DNA of 16,917 nucleotides from an uncultured Lachnospiraceae bacterium (GCA_947589175.1 CANPZR010000022.1:1-16917); one strand, 5' to 3'; positions 5,479-13,019 are shown, numbered from the stretch's first letter. Notes: generated by a model from the sequence alone, not told the origin. Program-made: numbers and translations.

Positions 5479-7836
5479 ATGACACTAAAAGAACTGCCTA
5501 TTGGCAAAACAGCCACCATTACCGAGGTGGGAGGCGAGGGCGCTCTGCGCCAGCATTTTCTCGATATGGGAGTGATTCCCGGCGCCGCGATTACTATGAT
5601 CAAACTGGCTCCCATGGGCGATCCCGCGGAATACCGGCTTCACGGCTATGAGCTGACGCTCCGCCTCGACGACGCGGCGATGATCGACATCGAGGACGTG
5701 AGGGAGGCCGCTCCCGACGGCGACGTGGCCAAAAAGGAAAAATCCAGGCACATCCATCACCCGGGACTGGGCGAGGGCGGCCGTTATCATGTAAAGGCGG
5801 AGGAAAATCCCCTGCCAAAGGGAACCCGCATCACCTTAGCCCTGGCGGGCAATCAGAACTGTGGCAAGACCACCCTGTTCAACCAGCTCACGGGGTCAAA
5901 TCAGCATGTGGGCAATTTCCCCGGCGTCACCGTAGACCGCAAGGACGGGACCATCAAGGGACACCCCGACTGTATGGTAACCGATCTGCCGGGCATTTAT
6001 TCCATGTCCCCCTATTCTAATGAAGAAATTGTCACGCGGGAGTTTCTCCTGAAGGAGCATCCCCAGGGCATTATCAATATCGTAGACGCCACCAACATTG
6101 AGCGGAGCCTCTATCTGACCATGCAGCTGATGGAGCTGAATATCCCTATGGTGCTGGCTCTGAACATGATGGACGAGGTGCGCGAAAATGGCGGCTACAT
6201 CCACGTCAACGAGCTGGAGCAGCTCCTCGGCGTCCCGGTGGTTCCCATCTCCGCCTCTAAAAATGAAGGTATTCAGGAGCTCGTGGACCACATCGTCCAT
6301 GTCGCCAAATACCAGGAGCGACCGGGGCGTCAGGACTTCTGCGGCTCCGACGACCACGGCGGCGCCGTGCACCGCTGCCTGCACGGCATCATGCACTTGA
6401 TTGAGGATCACGCCCTGCAGTCCGGCATCCCCGTCCGCTTCGCCGCCTCCAAGCTGGCCGAGAATGACGAGCTGATTTTAAAGCCTCTGCAATTAGATGA
6501 AAATGAAAAAGAGACGCTGGAGCATATGATCGTACAGATGGAGCGCGAGCGGGAGCTGGACCGCTCCGCTGCCATCGCCGATATGCGCTATACCTTTATT
6601 AAAAATATATGCCGCCAGACGGTGGAGAAGCCGCGGACCAGCAAGGAGCGTGAGCGGAGCGCGCGCATCGACCGCATCCTAACCGGGCGTTTTACCGCCC
6701 TCCCCGCCTTTGTGGGAATTATGGCCGCCGTGTTTTTTCTCACCTTTAACGTGGTGGGCGCGTGGCTGTCGGACCTTTTGGAACTTGGCATTTCCAAGGT
6801 GGTCGGACTGATCCAGGCCGCCATGGAGGCGGGGCAGGTCAATTCCGTGCTGCAATCTTTGGTGTTGGATGGCATCTGCAGCGGCGTGGGAAGCGTGCTC
6901 AGCTTTCTCCCCACCATCGTCATTCTGTTCTTTTTCCTGTCACTTCTGGAGGATAGCGGATACATGGCGCGGGTGGCCTTTGTGATGGACAAGCTGCTGC
7001 GCAAAATCGGCCTCTCCGGCCGCAGCATCGTGCCGATGCTCATCGGCTTTGGGTGCACCGTCCCCGGCGTCATGGCAAGCCGCACCCTGCCCTCGGAGCG
7101 GGACCGGAAAATGACCATACTGCTCACGCCCTTTATGAGCTGCTCCGCCAAGCTCCCGATTTACGGCTTTCTCACCACCCTGTTTTTCCCGCGCCACGGC
7201 GCTCTCGTCATGGTGCTGCTCTACTTCGGGGGAATCGTTGTGGGAATTTTAGCGGCTCTCATTCTGCGCCGTTTCCGCTTCCGGGGCGAGGCCGTTCCCT
7301 TCGTGATGGAGCTGCCCAACTACCGGATGCCGGGACTTCGCAACGTGACGCATCTTTTGTGGGAAAAGGCAAAGGACTTTTTGCAGCGCGCCTTTACCAT
7401 TATATTTCTCGCCACCATCGTCATCTGGTTTTTGCAGACCTTTGACATCCGGCTGAATCTGGTGACAGACTCCAAGGACAGTATTCTCGCCGTGATTGCC
7501 GGATTCATCGCGCCTCTCTTTATCCCGCTGGGGTTTGGCGACTGGCGGATATCCACGGCGCTGATTACCGGATTTATGGCCAAGGAGAGCGTCGTTTCCA
7601 CCCTCACGGTGCTCTTTGGGACGCCGGACGCGCTCTTTCACACGCTGTCCGCGGCGTCGGCTCTCAGCCTTTTGACATTCTGCCTTCTGTACACCCCCTG
7701 CGTGGCGGCCATCGCCTCGGTCAAGCGGGAGCTGGGCGTCAAATGGGCGCTTTTCATGGTGGGATTTCAGTGCGCGGCCGCATGGCTCATCGCCCTCGCG
7801 GTGTACGGCGCGGCTCATTTATTTGCTATTTTTTAA
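5479..7836 (+). CDS. feoB: Ferrous iron transporter FeoB with fused N-terminal FeoA domain
   Basis: 785 aa from the ATG at 5479 (GAGG at 5470-5473); an in-frame ATG at 5419 lacks a ribosome binding site and overlaps the promoter. Residues 1-75 form an SH3-like FeoA domain (LRQHFLDMGVIPGAAITMIK); a linker rich in Lys and His follows. FeoB starts near 115 with its GTPase: G1 GNQNCGKT (124-131), G3 DLPG (169-172), G4 NMMD (229-232), G5 SAS (258-260). The membrane part contains the two gate motifs with conserved cysteines, GCTVPG (525-530) and SCSAKLP (554-560). It imports Fe2+ across the cytoplasmic membrane. FeoA, usually a separate gene, is fused here, as in a number of Firmicutes. No FeoC is present and I see no clear downstream terminator. 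Confidence 0.97.
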   Translation: MTLKELPIGKTATITEVGGEGALRQHFLDMGVIPGAAITMIKLAPMGDPAEYRLHGYELTLRLDDAAMIDIEDVREAAPDGDVAKKEKSRHIHHPGLGEGGRYHVKAEENPLPKGTRITLALAGNQNCGKTTLFNQLTGSNQHVGNFPGVTVDRKDGTIKGHPDCMVTDLPGIYSMSPYSNEEIVTREFLLKEHPQGIINIVDATNIERSLYLTMQLMELNIPMVLALNMMDEVRENGGYIHVNELEQLLGVPVVPISASKNEGIQELVDHIVHVAKYQERPGRQDFCGSDDHGGAVHRCLHGIMHLIEDHALQSGIPVRFAASKLAENDELILKPLQLDENEKETLEHMIVQMERERELDRSAAIADMRYTFIKNICRQTVEKPRTSKERERSARIDRILTGRFTALPAFVGIMAAVFFLTFNVVGAWLSDLLELGISKVVGLIQAAMEAGQVNSVLQSLVLDGICSGVGSVLSFLPTIVILFFFLSLLEDSGYMARVAFVMDKLLRKIGLSGRSIVPMLIGFGCTVPGVMASRTLPSERDRKMTILLTPFMSCSAKLPIYGFLTTLFFPRHGALVMVLLYFGGIVVGILAALILRRFRFRGEAVPFVMELPNYRMPGLRNVTHLLWEKAKDFLQRAFTIIFLATIVIWFLQTFDIRLNLVTDSKDSILAVIAGFIAPLFIPLGFGDWRISTALITGFMAKESVVSTLTVLFGTPDALFHTLSAASALSLLTFCLLYTPCVAAIASVKRELGVKWALFMVGFQCAAAWLIALAVYGAAHLFAIF

Positions 7837-7939
7837 AAAAATTTTTGTTTTTATGTGATATTTCTCCTTTTAAAAGCGTTGTATATATGAAAAGCTTTTC
7901 AAGAATCTGCTTACTCACTACGAAATGGAGGGAAGTCAT

Positions 7940-8518
7940 TTGCAGACAGACGAGCAGGAATATACAAACGCCGTGCAGGATTACTCGGACATGGTATATC
8001 GCATTGCCTTTCAATGCTGTCAGAATCAGGCCGACGCAGAAGATATTATGCAGAACGTATTTTTAAAGCTGTATCTGTACAGGGGAGATTTCAAAGACGA
8101 GGAACACCGCAGGAAGTGGCTGGCGCGGGTAACCGCCAACGAATGCCGCTCCCTGTTTCGGTCGCCGATGAAACGCCGCCGGGTGAATTTTTCCGCCCTG
8201 GACAATATGCCGTCCTCTCTGTCGGAGGATCCGGAACAGACGGAGATCTACTGCGCCGTCATGGAGCTTCCCGAGCGATACCGAAGCGTTATTTATCTGT
8301 ATTATTATGAGGAATATCCCATTCGGGAAATCGCGGAAATCCTTAATATCCGAGAGACCACTGTGCAGACCCGGCTGATGAGGGCCCGGGAAAAGCTGAA
8401 ATCCCGACTGCAGAAAGAGGCTGTTCCGACCAATCACAAGGAAGGCCGTGTGAAAAATAAGCCCGATAGCTTATTTTCACACGGCAATTTGTTTCTGAGC
8501 GAAAACAAATTGCTTTGA
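7940..8518 (+). CDS. ECF-type RNA polymerase sigma factor (sigma-70 family)
   Basis: 192 aa from a TTG at 7940, chosen because GGAGG (7927-7932) lies 7-8 bp before it; the in-frame ATG at 7925 would overlap that site and has none of its own. Region 2 shows YSDMVYRIAFQCCQNQADAEDIMQNVF in two adjoining blocks; region 4 shows LPERYRSVIYLYYYEEYPI followed by REIAEILNIRETTVQTRLMRAREKL, a typical sigma-4 helix-turn-helix. It would direct RNA polymerase to a small regulon and is probably held inactive by the membrane protein encoded next. The last 24 or so residues (after NHKEG) are unlike the family and are encoded by two DNA hairpins, which suggests the hairpin run inserted at the original 3' end and moved the stop codon. 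Confidence 0.92.
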   Translation: MQTDEQEYTNAVQDYSDMVYRIAFQCCQNQADAEDIMQNVFLKLYLYRGDFKDEEHRRKWLARVTANECRSLFRSPMKRRRVNFSALDNMPSSLSEDPEQTEIYCAVMELPERYRSVIYLYYYEEYPIREIAEILNIRETTVQTRLMRAREKLKSRLQKEAVPTNHKEGRVKNKPDSLFSHGNLFLSENKLL

Positions 8519-8599
8519 TGGCAGATGAGAAACTGCATACGCAGCTTTCTCATCGCCCCTTCGCGACGAGTCGCTAAAGCGAACTTGTTCGCTCAGAAA
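8445..8599. repeat. Run of five consecutive inverted repeats between sigma factor and partner
   Basis: IR1 8445-8485 (17-bp arms, one bulge), IR2 8484-8513 (12-bp arms, one bulge), IR3 8524-8554 (13-bp arms, one bulge), IR4 8563-8574 (GCGAC/GTCGC) and IR5 8578-8593 (AGCGAAC/GTTCGCT, 2-nt loop). In addition 8492-8503, spanning the IR2 loop, is perfectly complementary over 12 bp to 8588-8599, directly before the AAGGGAG ribosome binding site of the next gene. None is followed by a long T run, so these are not ordinary terminators. Confidence 0.9.
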
Positions 8600-8610
8600 G
8601 GGAGAATTGC

Positions 8611-10167
8611 ATGAAAACAAACTATGTTGCCGATGAACATACCGATTTTACAGAAGAAAAAACACGCATCCGGCAGATGTACCAGCGCATAACCGCGCCG
8701 GAGGACGCTATGCAGCGCCTTATCGATTTACCGGAGGACGCTATACAGCGCCTTGTCGATTTGCCGAAAGACGCTCAGCTTATTGATTTGCCGGAGGAGG
8801 CGGTGAGAAGCCAAAAGCGCCGCATCCGCCCGGCATGGAAAATAGCCGTCGCCTGCCTCGCGGCCGCAATCCTGATTCCCAGCAGCGTATTTGCGGCAGA
8901 AAAAATTTCAACCTATATCCGACAGGCAACGCATGGCCAACAGGAAAATATTCAGGATCATGTGGTCAGCTCCGGCTCCCACGCGGAGCTACAGCTGGAG
9001 TCGACAGATGTCCAGCCATCGGACGCGCAGAAAAAATATGTCCGCGTGAGGACAGATTTTGGAGCGGATTATGTGAAAGAGCCCGATGAAAACCTCGACG
9101 AAAATCTCGACGAAAATACCGATGACACCTATATGTTGTCTTACTGCCATCGGGACGGCTTCGACGCCGGAAAGGACTTCTGGTACCGCCTGATTCAGAT
9201 TGACACCAACGACACGAGCGCGCTGTCGCTGTACGATGTAAAGGAGCCCCGGACAAAGACCATCAACGGGCACAAAGCCGTCTATCTCGCTGAAAACATC
9301 GTTAAGGGCACCAGGTATGAATCCGATTACGACACGAATTATTCCCTGCACATGTACCTGTTTTTCGACGAATACGGTTATATCGTCGAGCTGGGCGGCA
9401 TGCAGGGGCTGGGGCAAAAGGGCATGACGGAGCTGGCGGAAAGGATTTCCCTGAAGGAGACAAGCAAGAAGAAGGCGCAGCCATATATCCTTCTCAGCCA
9501 TTACAGCAAGTACCGGATCGGCGCCAACTGCCTGCCGGATCCCAAGACGGATGAGGACCGGAAAATGACGGGACAGTTCTTTGCGAGGGGAGAAAAGGTT
9601 TCCTATAAAAAACGCACCTATCAGATTACGGACGTGTCCCTCCGCACAGACATCAAGGGGCTTGACACAGACTGCTTTACAGATAACGCAGACATGAAAA
9701 AGCTGTTCACGCCGTCTGGAAAAATCCGCCGCTATGTCCGTGAAAACCTGCAGACAGGCGACGGCATAGACGAGCCATTTTATACCGTGAAGGGCGAAGA
9801 AAAAATCCAGCCTATACTTGTATATGTGACCGTAAAGGCGACCAATCACGGCAAAAAAAGCGACACAGTTGAAATGCCGTCCTTCTATTATATCGAGGAG
9901 AAAAACGGCGTGTATTACAGAAAATTTCCCGATTATAGCCGCCCGAAATATATGGAGGACGCGGAGATTGCTTTGATGCCCTTCTATTTTGAGGAGACGT
10001 TAGGGGGGAGCTCCTTCTACTTCACCAAGCTGGAGCCGGGGGAGACAAAAATCCTGCACTACGCGTATCTCATAGACGAGGATTTGGTCGGGCAGACCTA
10101 TCTGGATTTCTGCGACGACGGGGAGGGAGATCCGGGGAAACATAAGTATGTGAAGGTGGGGGAGTAG
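8611..10167 (+). CDS. Membrane-anchored putative anti-sigma factor with large extracytoplasmic domain
   Basis: 518 aa; ATG at 8611 after AAGGGAG. Residues 1-73 are a charged cytoplasmic part, 75-95 a single membrane segment (WKIAVACLAAAILIPSSVFA), and the remaining 420 or so residues are outside. The order matches anti-sigma/DUF4179-like proteins that follow ECF sigma genes in Clostridia: a short sigma-binding N-terminus, one TM and a sensor domain. The C-terminus (YVTVKATNHGKKSDTVEMPS, then a LEPGETKILHYAYLID segment) resembles DUF4352/DUF5643-type Ig-like exported domains. Oddities are an 11-residue repeat PEDA(M/I)QRL(I/V)DL in the cytoplasmic part (30-65) and an acidic DENL repeat outside (about 159-172). 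The sigma-inhibiting role is inferred from position and topology; the ligand is unknown. Confidence 0.7.
   Translation: MKTNYVADEHTDFTEEKTRIRQMYQRITAPEDAMQRLIDLPEDAIQRLVDLPKDAQLIDLPEEAVRSQKRRIRPAWKIAVACLAAAILIPSSVFAAEKISTYIRQATHGQQENIQDHVVSSGSHAELQLESTDVQPSDAQKKYVRVRTDFGADYVKEPDENLDENLDENTDDTYMLSYCHRDGFDAGKDFWYRLIQIDTNDTSALSLYDVKEPRTKTINGHKAVYLAENIVKGTRYESDYDTNYSLHMYLFFDEYGYIVELGGMQGLGQKGMTELAERISLKETSKKKAQPYILLSHYSKYRIGANCLPDPKTDEDRKMTGQFFARGEKVSYKKRTYQITDVSLRTDIKGLDTDCFTDNADMKKLFTPSGKIRRYVRENLQTGDGIDEPFYTVKGEEKIQPILVYVTVKATNHGKKSDTVEMPSFYYIEEKNGVYYRKFPDYSRPKYMEDAEIALMPFYFEETLGGSSFYFTKLEPGETKILHYAYLIDEDLVGQTYLDFCDDGEGDPGKHKYVKVGE
8698..8805 (+). repeat. 33-bp tandem repeats in the putative anti-sigma N-terminus
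   Basis: Units 8698-8730, 8731-8763, a shortened 27-bp unit 8764-8790, and a fourth start at 8791 encode PEDAMQRLIDL, PEDAIQRLVDL, PKDAQLIDL and PEEAV. All stay in frame. Confidence 0.85.
9084..9119 (+). repeat. 12-bp tandem repeats coding DENL
   Basis: Three 12-bp units encode DENL-DENL-DENT just outside the membrane segment. They look like a recent in-frame slippage expansion. Confidence 0.75.
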
Positions 10168-10213
10168 GAAAGGATTTTAGCGAAGATAGGAAAGCGGGGA
10201 GTGGGAAGCGGAA

Positions 10214-10246
10214 AGCAGCCGCGCCGGGATGGTGCGGCTGCTTTTT
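10214..10246 (+). terminator. Terminator after the sigma/anti-sigma operon
   Basis: AGCAGCCGC (10214-10222) pairs perfectly with GCGGCTGCT (10234-10242), with a T run to 10246. It ends exactly where the duplicated ATPase segment begins. Confidence 0.9.
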
Positions 10247-11685
10247 AAGGAGAATTTACTTCAGGGCGTCAAGGTCAAGTTTGTAAATCAGCTTTTCATT
10301 CAGCTGCTCACGCTCTAAGAACATCAGCATATAGATCGGATAATAGGTAATCCTGCCATTCACTTTTACATTGTCGTTTTGGAAAACATATGCCTCCGGT
10401 ATCGCATAGTCTGCGTTTTCCATGACCGAGGTAAGCGCGGCGTGTCTTGTGTAGCCTTTGCCCGACTTTATTTCAATTGGTAAGACCTCGCCGTTTTTCT
10501 CGATAAGGAAATCAAGCTCTCCCTGCTTTCTGCTGTTGAAGTAATAAAGGTCAAAGCCGTGCGCCGTCAGCTCCTGCGCCGCGGCATTTTCATATACGGA
10601 ACCATAATTGATATCCTTATCGTGATTTAGTATTTTTATCTGTATGCCATTCATATACATGGAAGCCAAAAGTCCCACATCTGACAGAAACAGCTTAAAC
10701 AGATTCGTTGATTGCGACAGTTTGAGAGGGATGACAGGTTCGCTGGCGCAGAATGTCGGCAGCGCCACACCTGCGTCCTTCAACCAAATGAAGCTATTCG
10801 TATATCTTGAAAACTTAAAATTCTCATTGAGGTTTTTCAAAATGAATCTTTTATTTTTCGAATTTAACTCGCTCGGAATCAAATCAAATATTTCCTCGAT
10901 ATACCGCTTATGCTCTGGATCATATTGACCGATATCCATTTTATAAAGCGTGATAATGGAGGTCTGCTCGCGCCTGACTTCCTGTAAATTGTTTGTCTCC
11001 AAATATTTATTTACGGCCGCCGGCATCCCGCCGACAATAAGATAGAGCTCGAAAAGAGCAGTCATTTTTTCGTGTATTAAAGCGTCTGCGGGCGTCTTCG
11101 TTTCAAAAGCGTTCCTGAGCGATGAGATAATCCTTTCCGAAACACCGTTTGCCACGGCAAACTCTTCAAAATCGAGTGGAAACATCTCCGCCACATCCAT
11201 ATATCCGACCGGTACCGAGCGAATATTTTTCAACTCGATTCCGAGAAGCGAGCCGCTAAGAATATACTTATAGCGGCCCTCCTCCACAAGAAATTTAATA
11301 GCTGTAATGATCTCCTTGCAGGCCTGAACCTCGTCAAAGAATATAAGCGTCTCTCCGGGTATCAGCGGAGAGCTCGCGACAGCCGACAGCCTGAGAAGAA
11401 GATCGTTGCTGTTTTTTGCGTTTTCAAACAGACTCTGTGCCGACCTGTCTTGAAGGAAGTTGATTTCCACGACCGAACTGTAATGCTTTGCGGCAAAATC
11501 GCGGATAATATATGTTTTCCCGACCTGCCGCGCGCCGGTAACAAGCAGTGCCTTCTTGCCTGGGGATTCGTAAAACCTCTGAAGCTCCTTCTCAATTTTT
11601 CTTTTAATCATATAGCAGCGCCCCTCTGTCCGTTTTTCAATATTGATTATATCATATTTTGTCCGTTTTGCCAATGCATGATTCA
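10247..11685. repeat. 1439-bp duplicated segment, copy A (ATPase gene and promoter)
   Basis: Matches 14534-15972 at a constant offset of 4287 bp. I find five differences (10301, 10303, 10307, 10334, 10406), all in the 3' end of the gene. Flanking sequence diverges abruptly at both ends. Confidence 0.92.
10256..11611 (-). CDS. AAA_14/DUF4143 ATP-binding protein, copy A
   Basis: 451 aa from the ATG at 11611, 9 bp after GAGGGG; an upstream in-frame GTG (11686) is rejected because the promoter -10 would lie inside the gene. Walker A is GARQVGKT (26-33) and Walker B LIFFDEVQ (89-96). The middle is the DUF4143 region; the C-terminus carries a PD-(D/E)XK-like set (GELDFLI at 364-370, IEIKSGKGY at 379-387), suggesting a nuclease-fold domain. 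Members are widespread in gut anaerobes, often in several near-identical copies; their cellular role is not established, though ATPase and DNA-related or toxin-like functions have been suggested. It is almost identical to the copy at 14543-15898: only two residues differ near the C-terminus (YPIYM/YPMYM and EQLNE/EQVNE). It sits tail to tail with the sigma operon. Confidence 0.93.
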   Translation of the reverse strand: MIKRKIEKELQRFYESPGKKALLVTGARQVGKTYIIRDFAAKHYSSVVEINFLQDRSAQSLFENAKNSNDLLLRLSAVASSPLIPGETLIFFDEVQACKEIITAIKFLVEEGRYKYILSGSLLGIELKNIRSVPVGYMDVAEMFPLDFEEFAVANGVSERIISSLRNAFETKTPADALIHEKMTALFELYLIVGGMPAAVNKYLETNNLQEVRREQTSIITLYKMDIGQYDPEHKRYIEEIFDLIPSELNSKNKRFILKNLNENFKFSRYTNSFIWLKDAGVALPTFCASEPVIPLKLSQSTNLFKLFLSDVGLLASMYMNGIQIKILNHDKDINYGSVYENAAAQELTAHGFDLYYFNSRKQGELDFLIEKNGEVLPIEIKSGKGYTRHAALTSVMENADYAIPEAYVFQNDNVKVNGRITYYPIYMLMFLEREQLNEKLIYKLDLDALK

Positions 11686-11697
11686 CTATTTTGTCCG
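11627..11697 (-). promoter_or_regulatory. ATPase copy A promoter with three phased CGGACA sites
   Basis: On the minus strand TTGGCA, 17-bp spacer, TATAAT, about 40 bp before the start codon. CGGACA occurs at 11697-11692, 11665-11660 and 11632-11627, spaced 32 and 33 bp (about three helical turns), placing one upstream of -35, one in the spacer and one after the start. This is a candidate operator; the regulator is unknown. Confidence 0.6.
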
Positions 11698-11757
11698 ATA
11701 TTTAATTGGTTCCTTTTCACACACTTCGGTGAATTTTGCAAATCAGGGAAAATATTA

Positions 11758-11786
11758 TTGCATTTCAGATTCTTTTATGATATATT
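11758..11786 (+). promoter_or_regulatory. Promoter of antisense antitoxin RNA 1
   Basis: TTGCAT (11758-11763), 17-bp spacer, TATATT (11781-11786), with the start expected near 11793, just before the hairpin 11798-11824. Confidence 0.7.
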
Positions 11787-11792
11787 ATAGAA

Positions 11793-11905
11793 AAAGAGAG
11801 GCATCTGCTGCTAACAGATGCCTCCCGGATGAACCGATAGACGGTTTACCCGATTATATGGTTACAGCCATAGCCGCATCCTTGTCACGGGGGGCGGCTA
11901 TTTCT
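11793..11905 (+). ncRNA. Putative type I antitoxin RNA 1, antisense to the toxin 1 mRNA 3' UTR
   Basis: This would start with the perfect hairpin GAGGCATCTG/CAGATGCCTC (11798-11807 with 11815-11824), pass two small hairpins (AACCG/CGGTT and ATGG/CCAT), and end at ATAGCCGC/GCGGCTAT (11870-11877 with 11894-11901), which overlaps the stop codon of toxin 1. On the other strand the first hairpin is followed by TCTTTTTCT and so serves as the toxin terminator. The arrangement is like TxpA/RatA: convergent genes with fully overlapping 3' ends. The RNA itself is inferred. Confidence 0.6.
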
Positions 11906-12002
11906 GCGCATTGTTGTTATCGTTGCGACCGACTGTATATCCAAGCCCGAAAGCTGTCAGCACAAGGCCGATTACAGCGATGAGTTCTTCAATAGTCAGC
12001 AT
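11898..12002 (-). CDS. Small holin-like hydrophobic toxin 1 (type I toxin-antitoxin)
   Basis: 34 aa: MLTIEELIAVIGLVLTAFGL, then GYTVGRNDNNNAQK. One membrane helix (about 6-23) is followed by a short polar, charged tail, the plan of the putative holin-like/TxpA-type toxins of Firmicutes, which insert in the membrane when not repressed. Two in-frame ATGs (12008 and 12002) follow GGAGGG; the second has the better spacing. The promoter is at 12127-12155 with a 120-nt leader that contains CCCTCC, able to pair with the ribosome binding site, and a 7-bp hairpin AAGTGAA/TTCACTT next to it. The antisense RNA covers the 3' UTR. Toxicity is inferred from family and context. Confidence 0.72.
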   Translation of the reverse strand: MLTIEELIAVIGLVLTAFGLGYTVGRNDNNNAQK

Positions 12003-12126
12003 CAGCATCGCCCTCCTTTCCGAAGTGAATAAATTCACTTTGATTCCGTTTCCGGTTTATGTAGTCGGAGGGACGCAGCCCTCCGCAGAGGGCAAACCGC
12101 CTACCATCTTGGTCCATCTGATGAAA

Positions 12127-12155
12127 ATTTTATCACATCGGCAGACAATATTCAA
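12127..12155 (-). promoter_or_regulatory. Promoter of holin-like toxin 1
   Basis: On the minus strand TTGAAT (12155-12150), 17-bp spacer, TAAAAT (12132-12127). Identical core elements precede toxin 2. Confidence 0.75.
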
Positions 12156-12164
12156 CAAAAAAAG

Positions 12165-12242
12165 GACCTCCCCACCTTGCACTTGCACGAGAGGCTGGGC
12201 AGTTTTTATTTTCGCTTGTTCTTCTTACCTATATAGATAAGT
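12165..12242 (-). pseudogene. 3' remnant of a fourth holin-like toxin locus
   Basis: 12206-12242 reads IYIGKKNKRK-stop on the minus strand, matching the C-terminus of toxin 2 (VYIDKKNKRK). The adjoining 12169-12207 matches the antitoxin terminator of locus 2 (an imperfect hairpin, then AGTTTTTATTTT). Homology ends at the junction with the membrane-protein gene upstream region, so the toxin N-terminus, promoter and most of the antisense RNA are lost. Confidence 0.7.
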
Positions 12243-12266
12243 CATAAAACGATTGGAGGGATTGAT

Positions 12267-12957
12267 ATGCAACAGAAACCAGCAACCAGAACAAAACAGA
12301 TGCCACAGATTGGAGAGGCGATATTCTGCATCGCCTATCTGATATTTGACCTGATTGCAGCCATTATTTTTTTTCGCAAATGCTAAGGAAAATCAAGCGG
12401 TCCTGTTATTTGGGATTCTGACTCTGGTTCTCGGAGGCGGAGACGCATTTCACCTTGTTCCAAGAATTATCAAGGCCCTTCGGGGAGACTCGCCCCAAAA
12501 TGAATGGTGGTCCGGTCTCGGACTTATGATTTCCTCTATCACCATGACGATATTTTATGTGCTGTTGTTCTATATCTGGAAGGCAATATTCCCGGAATTT
12601 TTTTATCCTGCATGGCTGCTTACGCTGACATGGATCAGCGCGGCGATCCGGATTGTCCTGTGCCTGTTCCCGCAAAATAACTGGTTCCGCGCAGAGGGCA
12701 GCCACCGATGGGGCATCTATCGAAACCTGCCCTTTGCCGTGACCGGGCTGTGCCTGACAATCCTGTTCTTCCTGTCCGGCAATGCGGGCGGCTATGGCTT
12801 TTGGCGGATTTCCATCGCAATCCTAATCAGCTTTGCCTGCTATTTCCCCGTGGTGCTCTGGGCAAAAGAAAAACCGATGGTCGGAATGCTGATGATGCCA
12901 AAGACGCTGGCATATGTCTGGATAATCTGTATGGGGCTGGGAGTAATCGGAGCTTAA
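12267..12957 (+). pseudogene. Multi-spanning membrane protein of unknown function, frameshifted in a T8 tract
   Basis: ATG at 12267 after GGAGGG. The first frame reads MQQKPATRTKQMPQIGEAIF, then CIAYLIFDLIAAIIFFRKC and stops at 12386; the rest continues in the +1 frame from FFANAKENQAVL to 12957. The joined product would be about 230 aa with some six hydrophobic segments and short hydrophilic loops. The family is unnamed to me. The shift occurs at eight Ts followed by C (12367-12375); the related copy at the right edge has eight Ts then G and stays in frame there. This is either a decayed gene, a phase-variable homopolymer, or one rescued by transcriptional slippage (loss of one T restores the frame). 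Remnants at 13489 and 14434 show that the gene has been repeatedly copied and deleted here. Confidence 0.8.
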
Positions 12958-12984
12958 TTGCGCTTAATTGCAAAAAATCCATAC

Positions 12985-13013
12985 TTGAATTTCTGCCTTG
13001 ATTATGTTATATT
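12985..13013 (+). promoter_or_regulatory. Promoter of antisense antitoxin RNA 2
   Basis: TTGAAT (12985-12990), 17-bp spacer, TATATT (13008-13013), start expected near 13020, just before the hairpin 13026-13049. Confidence 0.75.
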
Positions 13014-13019
13014 GAACAT

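Noticed and set aside
5896..7818. Long antisense frames within feoAB (up to 189 codons)
   Set aside because: GC-rich coding shadows with biased, low-complexity composition and no start signals.
7837..7939. Terminator or ECF-type autoregulated promoter between feoAB and the sigma gene
   Set aside because: The stretch is AT-rich but shows no GC stem with a T run and no convincing -35/-10 pair; nothing could be called.
10247..11685. Insertion sequence
   Set aside because: The duplicated unit has no terminal inverted repeats or target duplication and encodes no transposase; only the ATPase gene is present.
11612..11686. 25-residue N-terminal extension of the ATPase gene
   Set aside because: It would include the TATAAT promoter element; its start codon differs between copies (GTG or ATG) only because the duplication joint falls there.
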